Shown: positions 49,694 through 58,206 of the stretch, one piece after another
Numbering within the stretch: the stretch's first letter is position 1
Layout of the letters: the number at the start of each line of letters is the position of its first letter
From: Paenibacillus sp. SC116
GTDB taxonomy: Bacteria; Bacillota; Bacilli; Paenibacillales; Paenibacillaceae
Assembly (NCBI RefSeq): GCF_024733555.1
Contig: NZ_JANIOF010000001.1
Location: 1,918,777-1,982,776, forward strand
DNA length: 64,000 bases
Reading direction: 5' to 3'
The notes under the pieces: model-generated
What the model was told of the DNA's origin: nothing
The model's input: only the letters and a program-made list of their open reading frames with translations
Database searches by the model: none
Translations under genes and position numbers: made by a program

Positions 49694-52600
49694 TTATTTA
49701 ATCTTAAAATCATCTATTTCTCTAGTTTTTGGATTGTAATGATAGTGTACCTCAACACCATTTACATTTTGTGCTTTCTTCAACCAGCCCTCAGAAGCAG
49801 GCCATCTTGGGTCTGTATTCTTTCCTTCCAAAGTCTTGCCTGCGGCAGGATTTGACATAGATTCTTCCATCGCAAGTTGCTCTTTTAGATTAGTTGGTTG
49901 ATGTCCTCCTCTTGATTGCCCCCTTCCTGCTACCGTAGGAGTCTTAATTCCGGTCCCCTTAATAGTTCCCATTACACCAATCGTACCCATGGATGCTGCA
50001 ACTTCGTATATACCGGGCATTTGCCATACATCATATGCATCAAGTAATTGTTCTCTGGCCCACTTTGCATTTTCTGGGCTATTCTTGGAATGACTTGTTT
50101 GGGTTAATACTCCATACAAATACTTGAATTGATTATTATTTCGATCATTAAAAACTGGTTCAAATACTTTCCCTAAATATTGTCTAGTTGCCCAGTACTC
50201 ATCAGCTTTACTAGAGTTTAATTTCATTGCATGATCAAGTACTATTTCAACTTCTTTAAGATTATAAGATTCCCATCGATGTCCACTTGGATCAATATAC
50301 CCCAATGGATTATTGGCAACATACGTATACAAGTTCAAACTAAGCGGGTTATCTGGCTCTCCTTCATACGTATCCTCACTAATAAATCGCCCCATGCTTG
50401 GGTCATACCATCTTGCGCGAAGATATTGAAGCCCTGTCGTCTTATCCCAATACTCACCTGAGTATTTCAGAATGTTTGATACCGTCTCCTTCTCTTCTAG
50501 TGGCAGTCCCCAAATATCATAACGATATTCATTCAGTTTCTTACCTGATTCATCAACGATAGCTACGACATCACCATGACCATTGAGCTGGTAATATTGC
50601 AACTGGCTTGTTGCAGCATCTTGGCGACCGATAAGCTTGCCATTTAGATCATACAGATAAACATATTTAATCTTGGCTTTGCCATCTGCCCCGACAACTG
50701 CTTCTGCTAATAATAGCTTGTTCGCATCGTAATAGTAACGATTCTTAACGTTATTCTCTACACGCTCATACAGCAACCCTTCGCCCGTGTAAGAATACGT
50801 GACTGGATTATGATCACCTATTACTTTCGTCAATCGATTCTTCTTATCGTATTCGTACTGTTTTGTCGTTATCGCTGGCTCTCTAGTAGTGTCTAGCGTT
50901 TGGCGATTGTACCTTTCATCGTACGAATAGGTCTCATTGAATTCACTGGATGTTTGAATCTGATTCAATTGCGTGTATGAGAAGTTCGTAACGTAGTTAT
51001 TTTCATTACGCTGCGTGATGTTTCCAACCAAATCATATCCATATTGGAAGGTATTCTGTGCAACTCCACCCTTCTCGTACTTCAGTTGCTTCAGTTTCAT
51101 ATCTTCGTATTGATAATCTGTGACAAATGCGTTGCCATACGTCTGCTTTGAGAGTTGTCCATTTGCCAAGTGATCATACGAGATCGTCTTCGCTGGCTGA
51201 TTGCCACCACTCATAATGTTCAGTTGCTTCAGCTGATTAACGTTGTTGTAGGTACTATCTACCTTCACGTTTACACCAGGAGCTGCGAACTCATAGCCCG
51301 TCTTCTTGTTCAGATCATAGTTATTTGTTAGCTTCACACCATCTGGATACTGAATGCTTGTTAAGAAACCAGAACGCGACTGATATTCATAGCTCGTTGT
51401 TCCTCTATGATCTGTCATCGTAAGCGGTCTGCCTTCAGTATCATAGCTGTATTGAACCATTTCATTACCTAGCTTATTTTGAATCAACTGGTTCATTACA
51501 TTATAGGAATTCTCGGTAATGTTTCCACTACGATCAATGTATTTCTCTAGATTGCTGTTTGCATCATAGTAGTATTTTTGAACTTGACCTGTTTCATTAA
51601 TCTTCTTCGCAACACGACCAAGCTCATCATATTCTTTCTTCATCTTCTGCTTGTTCGCATATGTTGTCTCAATAAGATTTCCTAGTCGGTCGTACAAATA
51701 GCTCGTCGTTTGCTTTTCAGCATCCATAACTGCCGTCATCTGACCACCAGCGTCATACTGATACGCTGTATTATTGCCATTTGCATCGGTTGTAGAAGTA
51801 ACTCCACCTGCGAAGTTATACTCCGTACGCTGAACCGGCACATACTTCTGTTTGTTCTGTAAAGACTCCACCAAAATCGTTCTGCCTAATACATCACTTG
51901 TCGATTTTGTACGATTTTGCTCTGCATCAATGGCTGTTACTGTTAGTTTTGCATCATCGTATTCGACCCAATCAGATGTACCATTTGCATACGTAGTCTG
52001 AAGAGGACGTCCAAATCCGTCATAGGTGTACGATGTGCGATTGCCATACGCGTCTTCTGTCCAAATCATTTGACTTGTACGTTCATCATAGCCGTATTTC
52101 ACTTGGCCTAAGCCTTGTGTCTCTCTAATCTTACGACCCAATGGATCGAACCATGCTTCGCTTACTTCTCCAAGCGTGTTCTTCATTTGCACATGGTTTT
52201 GAGTATCATTATATACGTAGCTAATCTGGCTTTGGTTTGGCATCGTCACCGAAGTTGTACGCCCCAGAGCATCATACGCATACGATGTCGTTTGCTGTTT
52301 ACCATCTGTGTAGGAAAGCAATTGTCCCGTTACTGGATCGTACTTCGCTTTTTCCACAATAGTCGTGACTTGTCCATCTGCATTCGTAACATCTACATCT
52401 TGCTGCGTAAGGAATCCATGTTGATACTCCGGACCATAGTGATATCTAAAGACAGTCGGTTTTCCTCGATCATTATGACCGGTTACTTTCGTAACGTTTC
52501 CGAATCCATCGTACTCGTAATTGATGTGATTCAGGAGATGTCCACCCTCAGCATTCGCGTACGTTTTAGAATCTACTACAGAGCCTTTATCATTGCGAAC

Positions 52601-54856
52601 CAAACGGGTAAAGGTTTGCTGATTAGCATCCAGTTTAGTCGTAATCGTTTCTGGTAGTCCACGCTGTGCTTCGTAGGTAGTTAACGTGCTGGCACCAAAA
52701 TTGTTGGTAACACTCGTTACATTACCATCTCTGTTATATTCATAGTTAACTACTAAAGATGGGCTCTCTACCCCACTACTTCGTTTCTTCGAAATAACTT
52801 GTTTTGGATATTTATCCGCTACCGTATTGTAAATTTGCTGTGTTATATGTTGAACAGGACCTGACTCCTGTACAATCTCTAATTGCTGAGTATTGTTATC
52901 ACTTTTTTTATAAGTAAACGTTGATGTTGAAATTCCATTAGATATATGGGATCGATATTGATGTTCATGTGCTGACGAGTACGGATCTGAATCAAAACGA
53001 ATCGTTTGCTGATTACTTTCAACAGTACGACCACCTGCATACTCGGTGACATCTTTACTGTCAGTTACACGATACTGAATTTGCTTTGCACTAGGTCCCA
53101 AATAACGCTCTATCGGGATGTAGGAAAACTGTGTCTTAGATCCTGTTGGATGATGGATACCATTAATTAATGCAAAATCATTCCGTTTAAATAATCGCCC
53201 TCCAGTAAACGTAAATTTGGATTCAGCGAATTGATAGTTATAATAAGTTGTTCTTCCTGCCACATCCGTGACAGATTGCAAATATTGTATGGTAGTTTCC
53301 GGTTTAGTAGTTTCCGTTATAGTGGCTTTTTGGTATATTACTTTATCTCTGCCATTTGAAGCAACAATCTTATCACCAAAATAATCAAGTTTAAGTGTAT
53401 TTCCTAACGGATCCGTTACTTGAGTAAGTAAATGTCCATCACCGTTTCTTTGATATTTAAAATCGAGATAATTTCCATAGGTATCTTCTTGACGGATCAG
53501 ATATCCTTCTTTTGCAAAATAGTAGGTCATACCACTTTTATATTTCAGTATGTACCCCGTCTGAATACCATTTATAACATCAACATTGTGCTCACCAAAA
53601 ATGAGATCATCATATGGATATCCACTTAGACGTTTCCGATCATATGTATCCGACGCATAAGTAGAACCACCAGGTAAAGTCACATAGTTAGGCGTATAAT
53701 ATGTTCCTGGTCGTACATAAGGAATATCCCATGTCCATCCCTTTCCTAGGCCAACACGACTATCATCTGGATCAGGTTTAGTCACATTCATGTATCCCCA
53801 GCTCAACATATCGGGATGTCTTCCTCTAAAAAACGTATATTCACCATTCCCATAAGGATAAGCCTCTAGAATAAATTGCTGACGCTCATTGAGCGTAACT
53901 ATTTCTTTCCACATAAGTTTGTTCGCTGGAAAGTCTGCTGCCACTTGGGCTGTCAATTCCTCATTATCGGGTCCTACAGAATAATAAATATACGATTGAG
54001 ATACAACTTCAAAATTGTTCCCCAAAAATTGAAAGTACCCATTCATATCCGCAGAACGTACTCCATGAGGGATGTGTACAATATTACCATTAGCATCCTT
54101 GGTAACCTCTGTGATCTTCACCCCAACTTGAGGCATAAGATACATTCTGTACTCTCTCATGTTTTCAACACTTTTATCATAATACTCGGCAGAATTACTA
54201 TTGTATGTTCGCTTTAATTGAAATGACAGTCCATTACGGCCAGGTATGCCGATATCCGTGCTTGAAATATTTAATGAACCATCTAACGTCGAGATATCAC
54301 CATTTCCATTACCGATACTATACGGAGCTTGATCGAGCTTCGTATGCTGATTTTTCAGTGCTAATCTATCATAATCACTGTTAGAGCTCATCAACGATCT
54401 CCGCTGACGAGAGTATACAGATTCTGTAACCGTTAAGTCTCCATAAGTAGCACCTGTTACATCTCCTAGATTAGGAAATGGCAATTCGAAGCCGGGCATT
54501 TGTAAGCCATATGTCGCATCTCTCACCGTAGGTGGTTCATATTTCGTCCCTACACCCGGATACATCTCCTCAAGCGTAGCTTCCAACGCTGTGATCTCTG
54601 GATTTTTCGCTAAAGCATCATGAATATGCTTCAAAGAATATCCTTCATTCAATCGCAAAAGAATATCAGAAGGAGATACATTGTATTTCTTCGCGATATA
54701 GTCAATCGTTAGCAACGCTTTATTGTCAGCAGTCTGAGTAGACACTGATTTAGGCGCTGCCACTGCTTCTGCAACTTGCATAAACAATGGTGCTGCTAAT
54801 TCCAAAAACATGACTAAAGCAAGTAAAGCGGATAACTTCCTCATTTTTTTCATTTG
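49694..54856 (-). CDS. RHS3: secreted RHS/YD-repeat toxin, tip unassigned
   Basis: A 1,720-residue protein starting at MKKMRKLSALL (54856). Signal peptide, the same helical N-terminal domain, a variant of the shared motif (TYGDLTVTESVY), a polybasic RQRRS, YD shell and core end GRFISEDTYEG / YIDPSGH. The pre-toxin region after DPSGH is shared with the orphan module at 13.6-14.4 kb (220 identical bases). The tip ends TDPRWPASEGWLKKAQNVNG then VEVHYHYNP and EIDDFKIK, a tip type seen in several Bacillota polymorphic toxins; activity not assigned. The N-terminal middle region (residues about 230-400) differs strongly from RHS1 and RHS2. Immunity gene follows at 12 bases. Confidence 0.92.
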   Translation of the reverse strand, partial: QMKKMRKLSALLALVMFLELAAPLFMQVAEAVAAPKSVSTQTADNKALLTIDYIAKKYNVSPSDILLRLNEGYSLKHIHDALAKNPEITALEATLEEMYPGVGTKYEPPTVRDATYGLQMPGFELPFPNLGDVTGATYGDLTVTESVYSRQRRSLMSSNSDYDRLALKNQHTKLDQAPYSIGNGNGDISTLDGSLNISSTDIGIPGRNGLSFQLKRTYNSNSAEYYDKSVENMREYRMYLMPQVGVKITEVTKDANGNIVHIPHGVRSADMNGYFQFLGNNFEVVSQSYIYYSVGPDNEELTAQVAADFPANKLMWKEIVTLNERQQFILEAYPYGNGEYTFFRGRHPDMLSWGYMNVTKPDPDDSRVGLGKGWTWDIPYVRPGTYYTPNYVTLPGGSTYASDTYDRKRLSGYPYDDLIFGEHNVDVINGIQTGYILKYKSGMTYYFAKEGYLIRQEDTYGNYLDFKYQRNGDGHLLTQVTDPLGNTLKLDYFGDKIVASNGRDKVIYQKATITETTKPETTIQYLQSVTDVAGRTTYYNYQFAESKFTFTGGRLFKRNDFALINGIHHPTGSKTQFSYIPIERYLGPSAKQIQYRVTDSKDVTEYAGGRTVESNQQTIRFDSDPYSSAHEHQYRSHISNGISTSTFTYKKSDNNTQQLEIVQESGPVQHITQQIYNTVADKYPKQVISKKRSSGVESPSLVVNYEYNRDGNVTSVTNNFGASTLTTYEAQRGLPETITTKLDANQQTFTRLVRNDKGSVVDSKTYANAEGGHLLNHINYEYDGFGNVTKVTGHNDRGKPTVFRYHYGPEYQHGFLTQQDVDVTNADGQVTTIVEKAKYDPVTGQLLSYTDGKQQTTSYAYDALGRTTSVTMPNQSQISYVYNDTQNHVQMKNTLGEVSEAWFDPLGRKIRETQGLGQVKYGYDERTSQMIWTEDAYGNRTSYTYDGFGRPLQTTYANGTSDWVEYDDAKLTVTAIDAEQNRTKSTSDVLGRTILVESLQNKQKYVPVQRTEYNFAGGVTSTTDANGNNTAYQYDAGGQMTAVMDAEKQTTSYLYDRLGNLIETTYANKQKMKKEYDELGRVAKKINETGQVQKYYYDANSNLEKYIDRSGNITENSYNVMNQLIQNKLGNEMVQYSYDTEGRPLTMTDHRGTTSYEYQSRSGFLTSIQYPDGVKLTNNYDLNKKTGYEFAAPGVNVKVDSTYNNVNQLKQLNIMSGGNQPAKTISYDHLANGQLSKQTYGNAFVTDYQYEDMKLKQLKYEKGGVAQNTFQYGYDLVGNITQRNENNYVTNFSYTQLNQIQTSSEFNETYSYDERYNRQTLDTTREPAITTKQYEYDKKNRLTKVIGDHNPVTYSYTGEGLLYERVENNVKNRYYYDANKLLLAEAVVGADGKAKIKYVYLYDLNGKLIGRQDAATSQLQYYQLNGHGDVVAIVDESGKKLNEYRYDIWGLPLEEKETVSNILKYSGEYWDKTTGLQYLRARWYDPSMGRFISEDTYEGEPDNPLSLNLYTYVANNPLGYIDPSGHRWESYNLKEVEIVLDHAMKLNSSKADEYWATRQYLGKVFEPVFNDRNNNQFKYLYGVLTQTSHSKNSPENAKWAREQLLDAYDVWQMPGIYEVAASMGTIGVMGTIKGTGIKTPTVAGRGQSRGGHQPTNLKEQLAMEESMSNPAAGKTLEGKNTDPRWPASEGWLKKAQNVNGVEVHYHYNPKTREIDDFKIK

Positions 54857-54990
54857 TTCACATTCCCCTGTTGTTTGTATTAATGTAATGAAAAACCTCA
54901 ACTAAGATATCGATAAATCAATTCCCAAAACCATAAATGCGTATATGATTATATATTTATAATTATGGTATACTAAAACATCCCTTCTCC

Positions 54991-55837
54991 TTATCGCTTC
55001 CTAGATATCAAGTTACCATTTGCATCATAGCTATATTGAATAACTTCTCCCGAAGGGAGTGTTACCGAAAAAAGCTTCCCTTGTTCATCATAGGCATATC
55101 TACGCTTGTTATCATTTGCAACAGACCCGTGGCAGCCTTGATCGGATAGAGCTGTGTTTGCTTAATGACCTCTTTAGCCAATTGAGGACTGGACCATTGC
55201 AAAATTGCAGTAGCATGTCCTACATTCTCAAAATACTCTACACGTATCTCATATCGTTGTCCGGCATACAAATAGATTGGTATACTATCAAATTCACCTG
55301 CTTGATCAGCCCACTTATCCAGAATCAATTGATTATTCACCCATATCCTCACACCATCGTCTGAATGGATGTGGAAGGTGTATGTCTCCTCTACAGGCGG
55401 CTCAATGTAACCGCGCCAGCGAACAGAGAATTGATCTGCATGTATGCCAGAAGCAGGTGATTCAGCAGCCCAAGAGTGATTAATCGCAGGTTCAGTGCGG
55501 GTCATTACGATATCCTTTAGTTCCATGTTGTTAAAATACTCAGCCGTTAACCCTACTCCCCTAACTTCATCTGGTGGATGTAAGTTCATTTGTGGAAACC
55601 TCAAAATCTGCGTTAATGAATTTATTATGATTTGCTTTACGGATTACATTCCCGTTCAAATCATAGTGATATTCCAATACTTCTGCATTGGATAACTTCG
55701 TATTTATTAATCTCCCCGATCATCGTACAGGTTGTACGATGAATCGAAGTAGCATATCCATAAGCTGAAAAAGAACAAAATAAGATACTACATATGATCA
55801 AAATGCAGGCTACTTTCATGTTTTTGATATGTTTCAT
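54991..55837 (-). pseudogene. PA14-domain secreted protein with YD tags at both ends, frameshifted
   Basis: The gene starts at 55837 (MKHIKNMKVACILIICSILF, signal peptide). Phase is lost at about 55714 in the first YD hairpin (YDDRG / LINTKLSNAEVLEYHYDLNGN) and again at about 55600. The central frame 55062-55604 encodes a PA14 domain (GLTAEYFNN, VRWRGYIEPP, FHIHSDDGVRIWVNN, ILQW), a sugar-binding beta-barrel. A last frame change leads into a C-terminal YD hairpin ([14 protein letters not shown] ... [15 protein letters not shown]), stop at 54991. It sits 135 bases upstream of RHS3 with no terminator, in the same place as the intact tagged genes before RHS1 and RHS2. Confidence 0.8.
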
Positions 55838-55952
55838 GGCCAGTTACCCCTCTAGGATGAATTATTATCTTTATCATATAGAAAAATATTTTTTGAAAAA
55901 TGAACTGATATATTTATTGTTACTCTATTGCCTATCTCATTGCTTAAATTAA

Positions 55953-56921
55953 TTAGTCCAGTCCGATCCATTTACTATATGCTTCAAAATATGTGCTATT
56001 GGATTTAGACACGTACCTGGAACCTTTCAATGCAAAGTAAACAAGTGAGTCCAAGCGTCCATCTCCATTTATATCACCAAGCAAATGACTCGTCGAAGAC
56101 ACCCCGTGCCCATCGACCCATTTACCGTAAGGACCAAACCCTACTCCATCTGAAATAGATACGTACCACGTTCCCGTTTCTGCAAAATATACGATGGAAT
56201 CAGCTTTCTTATCTCCGTTAACATCCCCTAGCAGTTGTTTGTGCGATCCTATACCATGTCCATCCAGCCATTTACTATACGCGCCAAAGTTAGAGCCGTA
56301 GGATAGCGATACATACCAGGTACCGGTTTCTCCAAAGTACACAATGGAATCTGCCTTGCCATCTCCATTTACATCTTCTACGAATTGATCATGAGAACCA
56401 AGACCATGTCCTTCTAACCAACTTGACTGCTGCCCGAAACTCTTTCCGTCCGATTGCGCTACATACCAGTTCCCTTTTTCCTTATCGAACAAAATACCAT
56501 CCGCTCGTCCATCGCCAGTTACATCTGCTATAAACTACTGCTGAGAACCAACACCATGTCCATCTAACCATTTTGAATACGGCTTGAACTGAGTGCCTGT
56601 TGATAAAGAGACATACCATGCGCCATCTTTCGAATAATACAGTATCGAATCAGCCTTAACATCGCCATTCATGTCCTCGATAAATTGATTATCACTGGCA
56701 GCAACAGCTGCTTGTAGAGAAACTAGATTGCCATTCGTATCATAGTTATATACCGTCATGAAGCCAGATGAAGGAATAGAATGCGTCATTCGATTATTCT
56801 CATCATACAAATAGGTTTGTTGCTGTCCGCTTTTCTTTGCCAATAATGGTGTAGCATGTGTAATAGTAGTTACGCACAATAGTAGAGTAAAAAGAAGTTG
56901 AAATTTTCGTATGGTTTTCAA
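55953..56921 (-). pseudogene. YD-tagged secreted protein with FG-GAP/VCBS-like repeats, broken by one TAG
   Basis: Starts at TTG 56921 (AAGGAGCAGGGGCA upstream) with a signal peptide (KTIRKFQLLFTLLLCVTTITHA), a YD hairpin (YLYDENNRMTHSI ... VYNYDTNGNLVSLQ), then five repeats of about 50 residues with the calcium-loop pattern DVNGDGKADS or DMNGDVKADS and strands GTWYVSLS and WLDGHG. A TAG at 56535-56537 follows GSQQ, in phase with the rest, probably a mutated Gln codon. A shared intergenic block lies upstream. Confidence 0.8.
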
Positions 56922-57036
56922 TGCCCCTGCTCCTTCGAATTCATTTTCCCTATATCCGAGAAAATATTTAAAATTAAATTTTCAACAATTACCATTTTGT
57001 TATTAGACATCCTAAATATCTTATAAATCAATTCAT

Positions 57037-57064
57037 GTTATGTCTATATGAATAAATGTAAATT
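57037..57064 (-). promoter_or_regulatory. Second type of shared intergenic block, copy m
   Basis: TATGTCTATATGAATAAATG then TAAATT, nearly identical to 44841-44875, about 115 bases before the start at 56921. Confidence 0.45.
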
Positions 57065-57103
57065 AACTATACCTAGTAACTAACACATTTTATTATTTAA
57101 AAG

Positions 57104-57139
57104 AAAAAGCAGACGTCTATTATACTTAGACGTCTGCTG
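57104..57139 (-). terminator. Terminator of the gene at 57190
   Basis: Perfect inverted repeat GCAGACGTCTAAG / TAGACGTCTGC followed by TTTTTC on the minus strand. Confidence 0.85.
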
Positions 57140-57189
57140 CAAATTTAGATACTTTTTTTCAAACAATGTACAGAATGATGAGATAGCGC

Positions 57190-57444
57190 TTAAATTCTAA
57201 AAAGATCTATGATGGATTCCATTTGAGAATTTCTATTACGACCTTTAAATATCTCTAGATTGTATTCTGATTCCGTATGATAAAAACATACGATAAAGTT
57301 ATACTCACTAAATCGTGAACCGGGTTCAGTTATAATACAATTATAATCGTGTTTATTTTTAATAATGTCAGCTAACTCTTCTTCATTTCTTGGACTATAC
57401 CATATCGTATTAACATTTTGATCAACTATAAGCGTTGTTATCAT
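57190..57444 (-). CDS. Small protein, candidate orphan immunity gene
   Basis: An 84-residue protein (MITTLIVDQNVNTIWYSP..., ending SIIDLFRI). It overlaps the end of the preceding gene by 23 bases, so the two are translationally coupled. No family recognised. It lies in the tail of a deleted RHS cassette. Confidence 0.5.
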   Translation of the reverse strand: MITTLIVDQNVNTIWYSPRNEEELADIIKNKHDYNCIITEPGSRFSEYNFIVCFYHTESEYNLEIFKGRNRNSQMESIIDLFRI

Positions 57445-57934
57445 CTTTTGATATACAATAATGATTTTTATACATCATTCGCTCAGAAGCATAATTATAA
57501 TAGTAGTGAGTTAGATCATAAAAGATTTCCTCATATATACTTCTTCTTATCCTCTCTACAACTTCACTTTTTATTTTAATCCTATTATTAATAATGCTAT
57601 CTAACATTTCTCTAGCGCTAAATTGTGCATAATCATCACTTTGTTGGCATTCATTTGCCTTTAATTCCTTCAGAATATGTTGAACTCTTTCTTCAATCTT
57701 TGATTCTGTTGAATCAAACTGAAAAGTTACTGTGCCAGATACATAATCCTCAAGAAAATAATCAATATTTTCCTTAACCTCTTCTTCAGACCCATAGTAA
57801 GGATTAGGTTCCAAATACTCAAATAAAATTTGCTTTTCATTTTTCATTAAATGGTTTAAAAACTTTACTTGAACATCAACTTCTGGGTTTATTCCAGAAA
57901 AAATATATTTATCGTCAAGCCTTTTAATTTCCAT
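57422..57934 (-). CDS. Acidic helical protein, candidate immunity gene of a deleted RHS
   Basis: A 170-residue protein (MEIKRLDDKYIFSGINPEVD...). AAGGAGCTACTA precedes the ATG. Directly upstream lies a short frame ending DGIVIGRIEKKLTEDKR and a stop, plus a relic of an RHS N-terminus, so this gene holds the immunity position of an RHS cassette whose body has been deleted. No named family recognised. Confidence 0.55.
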   Translation of the reverse strand: MEIKRLDDKYIFSGINPEVDVQVKFLNHLMKNEKQILFEYLEPNPYYGSEEEVKENIDYFLEDYVSGTVTFQFDSTESKIEERVQHILKELKANECQQSDDYAQFSAREMLDSIINNRIKIKSEVVERIRRSIYEEIFYDLTHYYYNYASERMMYKNHYCISKDDNNAYS

Positions 57935-57953
57935 TAGTAGCTCCTTATCTGGA

Positions 57954-58115
57954 TGGATTTCATCGTTTGTCCTCCGTTAATTTCTTTTCAATCCTTCCAA
58001 TAACAATTCCGTCTTTGTAAAGAAATCACATTCCCATTACCAATATTGTACGGCGGTGCTGATCGATTTTAGTATGCTGTTTTTACAACGCCAGTTTAGC
58101 ATAATCATGCTACAT
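57954..58115 (-). pseudogene. Relic of a fourth RHS gene (internal deletion)
   Basis: Between 58115 and about 58025 the minus strand is homologous to the RHS3 N-terminal region: here KLAL-stop-KQHTKIDQ, in RHS3 RLALKNQHTKLDQ, followed by the GNGN segment in another frame. From about 58020 it changes to a different frame ending GRIEKKLTEDKR and TGA at 57954, which looks like the last residues of a toxin tip. The shell between them is gone. Confidence 0.7.
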
Positions 58116-58148
58116 CCTTCATTTAAATTGTAACCATCCATCTTAACA

Positions 58149-58193
58149 TAAAAAAAAACCGCCCTTCCATCTATTCAGACAGAAAGGCGGTCT
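58149..58193 (-). terminator. Terminator of the SLH protein gene
   Basis: GACCGCCTTTCTGTC / GGAAGGGCGGTTTTTTTTT on the minus strand. Confidence 0.9.
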
Positions 58194-58206
58194 CTTCAAC
58201 TTAAAC

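Noticed and set aside
52115-52657. Plus-strand frame of 180 codons inside RHS3
   Set aside because: Similar shadow frames appear at the same place in RHS1 and RHS2; they mirror the YD repeats.
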